Shown: piece by piece, positions 45,930-58,581 of the stretch
Layout of the letters: each line of letters opens with the position of its first letter
Position numbering within the stretch: position 1 is the first letter of the stretch
Assembly: GCA_023313575.1 (NCBI GenBank)
Contig: JAJTTP010000007.1
Coordinates: 806,001-870,000 of the forward strand
DNA: 64,000 nt
Source of the DNA: Eutypella sp. D-1
Taxonomy: Eukaryota > Ascomycota > Sordariomycetes > Xylariales > Diatrypaceae
Direction: 5' to 3'
Program-made: the position numbers and the translations under genes
The notes under the pieces: generated by a model
What the model saw: the letters and a program-made list of their open reading frames with translations, nothing else
What the model was told of the DNA's origin: nothing
Databases searched by the model: none

Positions 45930-47472
45930 ATGGCAACTCCTAGAGTCTTCGTTGTTCGACATGGCGAAACTGAGTGGTCTTTAAGCGGAAAGCATACCGG
46001 CTCGACCGATATACCGTTGACGAGCAATGGTGAGAAAAGGGTCAAAGTAACAGGTGAGGCGATGGTTGGCAATGACAGACTGATTGCCCCGAATCGACTG
46101 GCACATATGTAAGTACAAGTTTTGGGTTGTGAGTTAGGTCTCGGTCTTCTAGAGTATTATTACAAGGTAACGACCTTCTATAGCCATCGGGCTATATCAA
46201 CTCGGGTCTTCATGTCATCGATTAATGAAGTGCAACTACCTACTTGGCAAATGTCCATGATCTTGGTTCGCTCCTTTACACGATACCGCAAATACATACA
46301 GGTTTTCGACGTTTAACATAGCGAAGCCGACGGTCGAAAGGAATCTGCTATCTTATAATTACTCCTTTGAAACATCGAAACATACTGATCGGTCCCGATA
46401 ACATTCCAAACGAACAGATACGTCTCTCCGCGCCAGAGGGCTCAGCGGACCTTCGAGTTGCTCAACCTCGACATCAAGGACCCGTTACCATGGAAAGAGT
46501 GGGGTGGGAAACCGAATACAACAGGCTTTGACTGTCAAGCTCACGTTGAGATCACCGAGGACATTCGTGAATGGGACTATGGTGATTACGAGGGCATTAC
46601 GAGCAACGAAATCCGCACCCTGCGCCAGACACAGGGTCTTCCCCAGAGCTGGGATATATGGAGAGATGGGTGTCCAGGCGGAGAGTGAGTTCCAAGTTCT
46701 TCCATGCCTGCCGAACGCCCGGATATTAGGGCAATAGTCATGAACAAATTTTCTTCCGGGAAAAACGACGTTTGGCCTAGTGGATTATATGCGTAGTATA
46801 CCTCCGACTTTGTTAGATGGTGCCTTGGGGATCCAGCTGGAGCCCGCTCGGGCTCGGGGTTGGCTGGCCTTATTAGTCCTTTGCGCTGCGGTTCCGTCCA
46901 TGGGAATGTGCTTTATGGGTGACGTGGGCCTGGTCCGAACAATAGTGGCTAATAAAGAATCTTTCGAATGTCTAGGAGCCCGGAAGATGTCACACAACGA
47001 CTGGATCGTCTGATAGAACATATTCGCAGAAACTGGCATGCACCAGCCATGGACAAGCATGGAAACATGACACCTCATAGCGATGTGTTAATCGTAGCTC
47101 ATGGGCACATCCTTCGGGCATTTGCTCAACGATGGGTTGGAAAGGCTCTCCAGGATGGACCGGCTCTGATCATGGAGGCCGGAGGTGTTGGAACACTTAG
47201 GTGAGTCTAACAACATATTGAAATACCTAGGATCCAACTTCACCCGCGTCGTCGATATTTCTTCGTGTTAAACACGAAGGGACAATGGGAAACTACCGGG
47301 TAGAGCTCTAGACAAGGGGTTCACGAAGGCGACTGATTGAACAAGTTGACGTTACCCACTACCTGGCAGTAGAATAAAAAGCGAAGGGCTAACACGACAT
47401 TTCTATAGCTATGAACATCACAGTATCGACGAGCCGGCTATCTTACTCGGCGGCTCCTTTGTCGTTGGATGA
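45930..47472 (+). CDS. SHB17: Histidine phosphatase superfamily, sedoheptulose-1,7-bisphosphatase-like (Shb17)
   Basis: Four exons, 45930-46108, 46418-46684, 46976-47200 and 47409-47472, give 244 residues. Joins restore [25 protein letters not shown] and GTLSYEHHS. The RHG motif [20 protein letters not shown] places the phospho-accepting His at residue 11. The second catalytic His is in [10 protein letters not shown] (His191), and the acidic partner block [11 protein letters not shown] is present. In yeast Shb17 hydrolyses sedoheptulose 1,7-bisphosphate in the cytosol and drives carbon into ribose synthesis without NADPH formation. Filamentous fungal homologues keep this [12 protein letters not shown] signature. 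Introns of 309, 291 and 208 nt are unusually long for this window. The start at 45930 (CCAATGG) is preferred. Confidence 0.92.
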
Positions 47473-50400
47473 TGTTGCACGCAATTAGTATCGACTAGAG
47501 CCAGAGTTGGCATCGCAAAATTCTGCATACGCCTCTTCTTGCTCTCGAACACTTTCCCCTCAAGCAAAAACCATGGGCATGTATGCCGTGAATCTCTCGT
47601 ATACTCATAGTTGTGCATCTATAGGATCGCCCCGGCCATCTCCTGACAATATGTCAGGATGTTATAGTCTTCTCACGATATGTACTCGACACTAACATCA
47701 CTGAAACGACTTAGCACTCTAGGAACCTGAGTAGCTTTTAGGCCTTTCAGCACCACGGTTGAGACCTAGAGAGCTGTGAATCAGCACTAATGTAGTTGGA
47801 ACACCGCTACTATCGCTGCCCATCCCCAGTGCTCTCCTTTACGTTCTATCTTGTAAATACATCTACATCATTACTATCTCTAGCCCAGTAGTATTACGGG
47901 TCCCGAATAACTTACCATAGTCCAGTGACTCGGATAGGAGACCATGGTTATTAATTGCACCTAGATTTGCAGCGGTCTCATATAAATGTACCAGTTCCCA
48001 AGTTCTTGGCTGAAGTGAAAGGTAAGACATCCAGGTCCTCGTTTCTACTTGACAGCAACTGCATTCAACGTTACCTTCTGGTTTACACTACCTCCTAAGG
48101 CGTTCCTTGTCACTATACCAACTAGTGAATGAATGTATCGGTGGGTATATACATGTAACGGTACGCAGAGTAGAAGACAGCAGGGAAACTACCCCCACGA
48201 GGAAACAAATAAAAATAAAAATAAAAGTGGAAAAAGAATCTGCCCCGAGGCTGGATTTCTGAATCATCCCGCCTTCGGTACACTCGAACACGACCCCCAC
48301 AATGCCAGAGATCTTGACCGGCGGCTGGTACCGTGGCATTGAGGGGAAGGGAAAAGGCGGTCAGTATTTCTGGACGGGTAATGCTGCACTGCTGCATGCA
48401 TCGTGACATAGATGCCCCCTTATTAACATCCATCCCGCCACGGACGTGGTAATAGAGGGCTGGCTAAGTGGAGTAATGTTTTTCATTATGGTGGTGTGCC
48501 CCGCTGATGCCTTATGCGAACTGCCTGATGCCCCCTTCGTGCTTCGGCAATGTAAGAGGAGGGATAGAGGCGCCTTGGTCTGCAGTCTTAGGCGGAACAT
48601 GACCGTCTTGTCTTTCTATGCTCTTCTTTCTACATCTACGGGATCAAGCGGGGGGCGGGGTGTTTATGTTGGACCTTTCCCTACTTAGCTTTAATCATGT
48701 TGGGTTTCGGGTTGACTGGGCTGCCTAAGGAGGAGAGGTCTTTTAACAAGTAAAGCGGGGTCGGAGCTTCGCCTCTGTGCTTCCTACCTAATAGACCCCG
48801 AATATGTTCGTTTCTATGCGGTTGGTCGCCCGTCATGCGAGAGCTCGCGTGTTATTGATGGCTCAGGCATACAAGCCCCAGGATGTCAGTCACAATACCA
48901 TGCAAGTCTTCTACTGGCCGTCTTGGTTACAAGACGCAGGGGCGCCTGTGGGAGTGGGAATATCGCAGTTGTAGTTTCTCCTTGAGTGCCTACCGGTAGA
49001 CACGTATGAATGTTGAGTGTCGGCTTGTGGGGACTATGTGCTGCTACTCTTTTCCATCTTTCGTATGTGTATTACGAGGGCACTCCCGTTTGCTTATAGG
49101 CCTTCTTGGAATCACTGCCACTTGTGTGCAGGGGAATATCGACGGGTCACGACGGCGTATCGAGCTCGGCTGATCAAGGGGTCAAAGGAACGTCAAGGCG
49201 TTCTCGCTGTTGGGTAGAGGGTCGTCTCCGGGGAGATAATGGAGCCGCGCACCGTATTGCCAGTTTGGTCTTTCGCTGTTCGAGGAGAAGAGAGGATGGG
49301 GCCCTTATCTCGAGAGCTTGGATGGGAAACGGTGGACGATGAAACGAGAGGTAGAGGGCGTGAAGGTCGAGGCCTGTCAGACTCTGCTGTGTTGTTTGGT
49401 TCGACGTTTCGGTGGGGTGCTATGTTTAGGAATAAACTATTCGAGTTTGCTCAACAGATAGATTTGGCTCGATACCTAGGATATAGGAGTCAGTCATTGA
49501 TTGAGCATATAGACAATTTGAGTGCCATCGAAGATCGAGTTAAAGGATATCTTGATGGAATGGGTGGACGTTCTGGACTTTTCTTCCACATCTCACATGC
49601 GAGTCGCATCCCATCTAGATATCAATTAATACAAGCATGAAGAAGACTGTCGTAACTATATTTTCAAAGGGGGTGAAATAGATAGGTTTAATACCATCAC
49701 CTTAACTTGTAGAGTTGTGTATAATAGCTGCTGGGCAGATGGAGGTTCAGTATGTGGTCATCGGGCAAGTTTGTAAGGTTTGCCTCAAACTCTAATTGAG
49801 AGAGATAGCAGATACCGAGGAGGTAGGGATGGATGACACAATACTGAGGTTATTGATAGTTATAGTTATAAACTTTACAGTTTGGTACTCCAGGACGCGT
49901 CCGCTTCAAGTATCACAAGATTAGGAACCTTACAAGTCATAACAGCGACCTCAGTTGCGTAATTAAGACCCAAAAGACAGAGTGTATCATGATCCAACCC
50001 CGTTCAAATGTCCCTAAATCCATGATGTGTTGCTGTAACCTTGTTTCTACCATGTATCCTCGTGTCGTCCCTTGAAACTACAGCTGGCGGCGAGAGAGGG
50101 AGAGGTCGCTACGAGGGCCACCTTCTCTCCCATCTAGATCCCTTCTACTTTATCGGACTCGACGGAAAGCCACGCATAGTCATAATATCACCTAGCATGA
50201 TAAGAATTAGTACTAGAAACTGGTTGCTTGGCCTGGATCAGGGATCTGGAAGCTACACGGGCGGACACAGCGACGAGCTGCACTAGACAGTGAATCCGAC
50301 TCTGGCAGCCATCTCCAATTACATCGGGACTCAATTCACCGGCGAATGGTAACATTCACAACGGTTTACGGTTCGTCTATGTTTCACCGAACAGTGCTGG

Positions 50401-52326
50401 GCTAGTCGGGAATTGTCTTGTACATGTACACCTTCACGAGACTCTGGTACCTTGACGCGACCGATTACTACTAGAGGACCAAATCCCTCCACAGAGGAAA
50501 TCAAGCTGAGCACCCAGACAACTTGAATAGCAGGTAAATGACTCTGAGGAGGGTGCTTCGATCATCAATCTATTCGACGACTATCTGGACATGAAAAGCG
50601 AATCATGCCTTAGAAACACTTTCCGTAGGACCAGTTTCAAGTATACCAATCGCTAATACCCTTTCCGGGAGTCGCGGCTTTTATGAAAGATAGTCACTAT
50701 TGCATGTCCCTTGAGCTTGAATCAACGCTGTTATACTATGTTATCGCACTCGAGCCTATTTCCGTGTACTCTTTGAACCAAGTGCCTGTAGAGTAAAATC
50801 TTCTCTGTGAGGGCGGCGGTATTCGACACTGATTCTTTTATTACTGGCATTTTGGCGTCCAGATTCGAGGTTCCTACTTTTTGGAGTTACAAGGTCTGTT
50901 ATGGAATCCTTTCGGGGCGACAAGCAGCGGTGTCGCTTGGGGATGTGCGAAGACACTCGAGTGAATCGGTGCTTGTCTGTCTACACGACAGATCGTGGTA
51001 CGGTCGCTGGACGAATCGCAGAGTCGGTGTAGCCGAGGAAACGAGAGAACGGGTCGGTTGGACGCTGCTTCGTAGTCTTCGAGTTAAGAGGGCGTGCGGC
51101 TTTGACGTTCGTTGGTCGGTAAGATTGAAGCGCGCCATCGAGAAGTCAAAAGAAACATCACATTGTGTTTTAGTGGTTGCCAAAGTTGGACGCTCAAACA
51201 CAGTCACAGTACCACGACAGGTTACACCCCCCTTACCAAGTCTTGCAACCTAAGGAGTGTCGCAAGGAACCTCGATGTATCTCCCCCAATTCCAGCGCAT
51301 ATTGAAATGCTGTGACTGGAAGATGGGGAACCGAGAGTTACGACTGAGTGAGTGAGAATTGATCACGCGAAATTTTCGCCGGTGGAAGAGAAGGTAGCAT
51401 CATAGTTCTCCGAATAGAAAGGTTTGGCATTCCAGCTTTAACTTGTGACAGCCAAAACGGTTATACAAAGGTATTTCAACAAGCTGTCCTTTTCTCGGGC
51501 CGCACGCAGGTGAGCGGAAAGAAAAGCCACTGCTTTTGTGTTTGCCATAAGGTTTAGCGGTAATTAATTACAGGAAGCCATTACTCTTACGTATCTTTGA
51601 ATCAGACCGGGCCTTGATTGCTTTTAGTTTCGCGTTATATCTATGATAGTTTGTGTTACCAGGTCCATGGTTGTTGTTACGAGCGCCACACCGGCTACCT
51701 TTTTGCTCTCTTTCTTACACGTTCCTCCAAATTTCTCCTGATCCTCCGCTCCAAAACTCTGGGCATAGCTGCTAGGATGGCTTGTTAGTTGGAGTCAGAA
51801 CCCCAATAAGGGTGTATGGCCGTTATTTTAATCCGAGGAACCAACGTGAAGTGACTGACATCAGCGCGGGTCTCTTCCTGTTGCTTGTTATTTATGTTTG
51901 TGACAGCAAAGAAATAGTCCCACCGCCATTCCCCCCTCTGCCCCTTCGCGCCCCTATCTCTGCGAGCTGAACCTTCCTGGTCCAGTTCGGGCAAGAAGGG
52001 ACTCCCTTGTCTCGAACGGTTGCGTCTTTCTAGCCTCGGGCTGGGCTGTGTTGGTGGGTTCGTCTTGTACCGACACTCTAATGGCCGCTCCTTTCCATTA
52101 CCCCCCTCACCCCCCCTCATCACCCCATCATCATCCTACGTTCTTTTCAGCGCTCAAGCTCGCGAGTCAGTTTTAGGCGTATAGTGTCACCGCCAGTCAG
52201 CTTGGCCGGTTGGTCCGGCTCTTTTCATGGCCCCATCCCATCGAGACGGGCCCAATCTCAGCGGGCCCAGGCGGTAAGGTTTCGAGCCGGGAGGAGGCAT
52301 GCACGGTTTGTTGGAGACGAAGGTTT

Positions 52327-52346
52327 CGGTACGGTACGGTACGGTA
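52327..52346. repeat. Tandem repeat, 4 x CGGTA
   Basis: Four exact copies of a 5-bp unit in intergenic DNA. Confidence 0.85.
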
Positions 52347-52902
52347 CGTAGCGAGGTTCGAGGGGTATAGCTTATGTTCTTTCCCTGTTGTCTACCTAGT
52401 AGCCTGGGTTTCTCCGACGTGCAGGACGCGCATCTCCCGCAACGTATGTACTATACACATGGGAACCAACGGCAGGTTGACGCTATTGTAGCCGAGGGCT
52501 ATGGCAACGCGGCTTCAGTGGAAGCCGCATATGCCTAGCACAGCCCGGCCACCAGAAGAAGCCGTCAGGTCGTGTCAAATGATGGCGTTCACCTTGTGGA
52601 GAGATGGAGAGAAGAAAAAAGTAGAGCGATCGCAGAAGTACATAGATGGTTACATACATCTCACGACGTATACAGCGATTCTAGTTGTATGAAATGTGCA
52701 AAGCATTGTTGCGGGCTAAATCGCATGCGTGCACATGCGGTCGGTCACGATGCATACGCACTCGATAAGCCTCGGAATACCCGACATATCGGCTGAGACT
52801 CGGGCGTATTGTTTTGGTTGCCTGGCATATGCGGAAAGGCGCCTGCATATCCGATGCCCTATCCTGTGTAACCAATAATAGCAAAAGAAAATAACACTTG
52901 AC

Positions 52903-52912
52903 TACCTAGGTA
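52903..52912. repeat. TACCTAGGTA palindrome
   Basis: Perfect 10-bp palindrome; one of several intergenic copies in the window (also 16576-16585, 58572-58581, 60171-60180 and 63064-63073). Confidence 0.8.
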
Positions 52913-55483
52913 GCTAACTACCCAACTACTTTGGGTATCTACCTCTGTCTGCCTCCTTGTCTGCCTTCTGTTGGCAAACATATGTGTGCCTGGAACAACG
53001 TACTTGGGAATTTGGGCGAAATTGCCTCCGCGGAAACCCCAGACACAAGCTGGCAAGCGGCGCACCGCGAGAACGGTATCCCATCTATCACTACACTCAC
53101 TGTCCTTCCTATTATTGTTTAGCCATCCACTCGCTTATAGGGCTTTCCTATAGTTAGTTATACTCGATAGCCTATTCATTCTTGCACCGGCATGTCCTAT
53201 CTTGCCATGCCGTATTCCCCTTGCTAATCTCGCCAATCTGTCATCGAATCGACACCAAGCCGGGAGGGCGTGGGCTTAGTCGAGTTTTAGTAGTGACCCC
53301 AAACCCCTCCTGTTCGCCCATGAATCAGGATCCCTCCCGTCTGATTAGTTCCGTGTTGGGACAACTTTAGTGAGCCTGCCTTCCATGTAGTCACTCGCTG
53401 TTACTTCTATGATTATGCTCATCATTAGTCTGTTAACTACCATTACTGCCATTGAGCCTAAGTTACGGGGACAGATTGTGGACAGCAGGCTCAGTCCCTG
53501 AAGATAGTGGCTTGGTAAATAGCTGGGTAGTAATAATTAATAGCTAGCTAGTATCCTGGACGCGGGCTTTCCTCCTGCCTAATAACCTACTTTAAAGCGG
53601 TTGGGTGTGGCTACGATGACATGATTCCAAGCAATAGTCTATTTTTATTTCCCCTCTCTCTTACCTATCTAAGTATTACCACTTAAGTCTAGGGAACACG
53701 TTGCCGGTGGCGTCAACGTGCAAAGAGAGGATAGAAGAAGAAGAGGGTCCTCGAGATCGAGAGATTGGCTTCCCGGGGCTTTGACGTAACCAAATTTAGG
53801 TGCTGAGCCTAGTGTCATCTTCCTCCCATCCGGGTAGCTGAGTCCAGAGAAGGAAGGGTAAGCATTGCCAAGTCGAGAAAACAAGAGTAACAAAAGATGC
53901 AATGGAATTAAAAAAAAAACATGCCAGCATAATAGCATAGGCCACTACCGCTGGGCAGCCTTGTGAATTACTTCATGCTACGCAAGTACAATATTTCGAA
54001 AAGAGAGATAGTGTTCCGGTAATAGCTGGGATACCGCTGTCTAGGTTTGATCATCGAGTTTCTTAGTGGCGCCTGCACGAGTTGTCCGCGCCCTTCTCTC
54101 TGCTCCCCCATTCCCCCACGCACACCCCCTAGTTTTACCAGATAACCTCGCCTGCTGCTCTCTAACCTATGCAGCATAGATGCACATCCTACTACTAATA
54201 ACTACTACTTACTACCTGCTACTACATACTACGGCATACTAGCAGTTCCGGGCGCGGGCGCAGGAAAAGGCCAAGCGTCAACGTTTCCTCTGCCACACAC
54301 TATTGCCTCGTGCTTATCAAATAACAAGTATCCACTTCGGGCTCCACGTGCATGTCTTTTTTCCCATTCACCATCCGTTTCTCCAATGAGAAGCCCATCT
54401 CCAATAGAAGGGGAGAAAGCAGGGAAACCCGCTGCTGGGGTTACCCAACCTCTACCACTTGGCTGCAAGAGAGGGAAAAAAAGACAGAGAAAAAAAAAAT
54501 ACATGCCTGCTTCGTCCACCCATTCTTGCGTCCTATCCCATCCTGCCATCTCGACAGGCCAGCCACCAACGCCCCTCACCCTCCAACCCGATATTTGCCG
54601 CTTCCCCGGGGCACAGCATTAGTTCGATATGCTTAGGTCTTGCAGTAAAGCCACGTCTGTCATGTACGGCGGGCACATTTCTGCCTCGGGGAACATTGGA
54701 ACCTCGAAGGTGTTGGGTAGTATGGGCGACAAATAAAAACAGCAATATACGGATGTTGCGGAGCGAATACACAGAAGAACATAAGAGGTGACTTAATCAG
54801 CTTGCCTCATGCACATTTAATCAAGTATAGCAGGATTCACAAACGCGCCGAGACCTTGCGTCAAATGCCTTTTTCTTCTTTAACGATATTTACAGCAGAA
54901 CAATAAAACAATCGAAATCGTGCCGCGAGGCAAGCCATTCTTATCCCGCGCCCCTGTCAAATCGACGGTCTTCTGCTTGCCTGTCCGCGTCTGATAATCC
55001 CCTCTGTGGAGAGGGTGTTTTGGAGAAGGAAAGAGAGAAGACATCATAATTATAGAACAGCGCTGTGAAAAGCAATATTTGGAAATCACGGGCCGACCGG
55101 TGTTTGTTGCCAAACCAGAACGTGATCTAAGCACTTCTGCCGCCGTCGCACAAACGAGGCTTCGGGGCCGACGATAACGATCCCTTATTTATTTGTTTTC
55201 CTGTGTACTCCCTTTCCGTAGTATTCTCCCCTCGATCGAAACTCGAATTCCAAACGCGGCGACGTAGCGAACTGGAAAGAATGGATGGGATTCCAATAAT
55301 AAACAGCTGAATAACATTTGCGGTGAAAATAGGCGGATAATTGCTGCAGCATTCCGCGCAACTTGATGAAGGCTTCGACTGTCCCAGCGGTCATAGCCCT
55401 GCGTCAACTCTTGTCTTGGGTTCCTGCTCGATTATTCCCTTAGCCATCCGGTGGCTACCGTTGTAAATAACCCCGCGGTAATA

Positions 55484-56812
55484 TTAAGAACGGCGGTTCA
55501 GCCGACCCAGCATACTACGGTCGATGTCGTTGCTCGTGCTAGGCCCAGTATCCATAATATTTCCTAGACTCATAACAGAGTTCGCACTGCTGCCACCTTG
55601 CGGAGGGCCAGATGGACTTCCTCGAGGGGGCGGTGTCCGGCTTTCGTAACCGTGATGCGAATTTGACGGAGGCTGTTGTTGATATGTCGACAAGTGACCC
55701 GGACTACTGCTCGACGGGGAACGTCTCCGGGCTGCATCCTCCATACGGCCCTCCGAAAATGAATTCGGCGGAGGCAACCGCATGCCCGGGTCGTCTTCTG
55801 GAGGTCTTTGGCGTCTCCTTCCTACTTCGGCCCTGTCGTCGAAAGAATTGTACGAGCCGGTGGGCGATGGGAGAGGCTGGTCGTATGAAGGGCTTACAGC
55901 CGAATAGCCGCCACTGCTTCTATTATCGGTCGGCGAGGCATTTGAATGACCAGATAAAGGCTGCCCATACGCCCCAAACAACTGCGTTCCCGGCGGTATT
56001 CCGTTCTGTAGCGCCGAAACTGGAACAAATGCAGTAGAAGAGGCGGAAGAGACAGGCTGGAAAACGCATTCCTGTTGCATCTTGACGCAGTTTGTGCATT
56101 TTCCTCCTGGCGAATTTTGATAACCGCTGCAACGAATCTGTGACCAAACGTTTAACATTACTACCGATTAAAAATATTGGCACTTAGTTCGTAGCTTCTC
56201 GCGACTCACCTTACGTCTTCTACAATATCTGCAAGCTATTGAGGTTCGCTGCCGAGGAGCTTGTTGTATCGGACCGCCTCCTGCTGGTGCTGACCGAGCA
56301 TATTCGGCAGGATAAACTCCTGGGGGACCCCGATCTGGCCGGTAGGCATATCCGTATGGGTCGTTGTACGACACAGGACCTGGCCCCGCACCGTAATATT
56401 GCGCCCTAGGGTCAGGGGGGAAGCTGGACCTAGAGTCCTGAGGATGGGGCTGAACAGGTGGCAGGTACCCTGAACTAGGACCTGGGGGAGGGTATGGGTT
56501 TGCAGAAGGCGACGGTGAATAACCGGAGTTAGATGCGCCGCTGCCAGGCGGAGGGTACCCATTCGTCGAAGCCGGCGAAGCTGCATAACCCCCAGCTCTT
56601 GATTCCCAGGCTCTGTTGGCAGAAGGGCCATAAGCACCGTGAGGGTCTTGAATCGACGGCAAAGTCACTGGTCCCGTTGCCATTTGGGGCCTCGGATGAT
56701 AAGGAATTCCTTGTGACCGACCGTCCTCCTCAGTTGTTGCCAGTGGGTAATTTTGATCGTCCGCTGGATTATTGCGTTGTGGCAGGACTCCCCTACGATG
56801 GTCTTCTGCCAT
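55484..56812 (-). CDS. Zn(II)2Cys6 transcription factor with central DNA-binding domain (RfeD-like)
   Basis: Two exons, 56812-56210 and 56137-55484 (intron 72 nt, GTGAGT...CACAG), give 418 residues. The intron falls inside the zinc cluster; the join reads CRYCRRRK|IRCSGYQ. The cluster is Cys194-x2-Cys197-x6-Cys204-x10-Cys215-x2-Cys218-x6-Cys225, with the basic RRRK recognition stretch. Residues 1-188 are disordered and rich in Pro, Gly, Ser and Tyr. Residues 240-418 are Ser/Pro-rich with short acidic patches, and there is no fungal-specific middle homology domain. The text IACRYCRRRKIRC and its short length resemble the filamentous-fungal factor known as RfeD, a tentative match from memory. 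It should be a nuclear regulator binding CGG-type half-sites, with unknown targets. A long CT-rich leader lies upstream. Confidence 0.88.
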
Positions 56813-57920
56813 ACTATGACAGATAGTCGATGCGCCGAAGCTGAATTACGCGCACAGCACGTAACAAGGTGTATATTAGGAAAAACGTATTTCTGGCCAG
56901 CTGGAGAAGAACCGTTACTGAGGAAAGAAAAGGCCTAAACCATGCCCGAATACTGTCGATTAAGATGAGTGAGGCAAGCCACGAGGTTTCGTAATACTCG
57001 AGAACTTCCGTAACACCAACGCCAAGGATCTCCTAAGTTATCGCCGTATACTTTCTGTTTGATTATCAGATGTGGTTCGTCACGTAGTACATATTTCAAG
57101 CTGACGTGAAGAAGTTAAAAACGAATTATGAAGGGTAGAGTGAATTGAGATCGATCTTGTCCGTCTATGTAAGACCGAACTGTATGTGTAGGCGGTGTCG
57201 GATGAGTATGGGACCAGAAGGCGGGAAGGGGCCGAGCAAGTATGCAGGGGTGGGTTGAAGTGGGAAGGGGGAGAAGGGGGTTTTAAAAGACGGTTACTTA
57301 AGTAGTAAGAACTATATAGGTAAGTACGTATGCACAAAAAGGAAGGATCCAAGGTTAGTTCAAGGGCTTGTGAGTTTTGTTGTGTGAATTGGAAGGAAAA
57401 GAAAGCGTTGCTGGTGTTTAAACCCACTGGGTGGGTAAAACTAGAATAAAAGGCTCCTACCAACAAGGCCTGTTTAAGGTGGGACCGCGGGGCTAGCCGC
57501 TAGAGCTCTAAACTTACATAGTAGGTAGTTGAGCACACGCTGGCTAAGTAGCGGAGGAAGTATCCATCAATGTAGGGGAGGTCTGTATGTACAATAGGCA
57601 GGTAGGTAGGTGTGTACTTGGTTGTGTAGGTGTGTCTGTAAATTTGCCCAGGTGGGTTTGAGGTTCCGAGGGTTTGTATGTATGTATGTGTATGTATGTA
57701 TGTGCGCACCAATGTACTTGTACTTACCTTACTAGGTACTAAGAAAATAACCCGAATGCTAAACTGGGTAACAACCACCAGACTGGAGTGTCTGCCCAAG
57801 GAAGCAAGCAAGGGTAGGTAGGAAGATACTGGAATGGGCTTGCTGGCTGGCTGGCTAGTTTTGTAGCTAAAACTTAAAAGCACCGGACCCCTCGACCAAT
57901 GGATTCGAAGGCCCACGAAG
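56813..57920 (-). promoter_or_regulatory. Long pyrimidine-rich leader/promoter of the Zn2Cys6 gene
   Basis: Read on the minus strand this kilobase is C/T- and A-rich, with runs such as CCCCCTTCTCCCCCTTCCC (near 57270) and TATG microsatellites at its far end. Short open frames inside it (for example 57080-57466 on -) could be upstream frames of a long leader. Long leaders are common for fungal regulators, but the transcript start is not visible. Confidence 0.4.
57676..57704. repeat. (GTAT)n microsatellite
   Basis: About seven copies of a 4-bp unit with one interruption. Confidence 0.85.
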
Positions 57921-58571
57921 AAAAAGACAATGTGAAAAAGAAGGTCCGGGTCTGGCCTGACTTTTGCCTGTTACCCAAATGTATAACTAGGTAGGTAAGG
58001 TGCGGGATGACCCTTGACAGCCGCACAGGCAAGAAAACCCTGACTAAATCTAGGAGGCTATTTTTTCCCCCTGGTTAGCCGAACGAACCCGATGCGGATA
58101 CTTAATTTTGGTAAGAATCTGGTTATCAATGGGATCGGAGGTGGGTAGGGCAGGGAGAATGGGTGAAGATATATATACCTAGGTGGGTATATATGTAGAT
58201 GGAACGTCAGGGTTGTAGTACTGGTATACCAAGTGAAATTTTATAAGTGGAAAAATTCGAAAAAGGGCTAGGGAAATTGCACACAGGACAAATTCTATCA
58301 GTTACAAACAGACGCATCATGTATAACAACAGGACACCTATTGTTTTTGTCTTGAGAGCCTGATTACACATGCCAGTTTTGTGGCACTCCAGGCATAACC
58401 AAATGCTGCCAGTGTTATACCAACAACATTTTCTTGAAATGAAGCACCAACAATGTCGCTCGGCGGTCAAACACGGAGTTGGGAGTAGAAGGGGCTAGAA
58501 GGCTAGGAGGCTAGGATGCTAGCATGATGATGACGCTCACTGGGGTATCCTAGACTTACATAGACTATATA

Positions 58572-58581
58572 TACCTAGGTA
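58572..58581. repeat. TACCTAGGTA palindrome
   Basis: Perfect 10-bp palindrome next to a TATATA run; followed by GGCATGTAG, a context shared with the copy at 63064. Confidence 0.8.

Larger units (their letters stand above)
47473..55483. other. Gene-poor region, 8 kb without a recognised gene
   Basis: Contains frames up to 148 codons (50807-51253 on +, 49239-49640 on +, 51785-52123 on -, 54229-54579 on -), none with a known motif. Several stretches are strongly pyrimidine-rich on the plus strand (for example 51700-52140 and 54090-54240), which elsewhere marks promoters and leaders. A four-copy CGGTA repeat is at 52327-52346 and a TACCTAGGTA palindrome at 52903-52912. Small multi-exon or non-coding RNA genes could hide here, but I cannot support any. 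Confidence 0.4.

Noticed and set aside
48300..48420. Short frame MPEILTGGWYRGIEGKGKGG on the plus strand
   Set aside because: Only 34 codons, and the only possible intron would be about 33 nt, too short for this organism.
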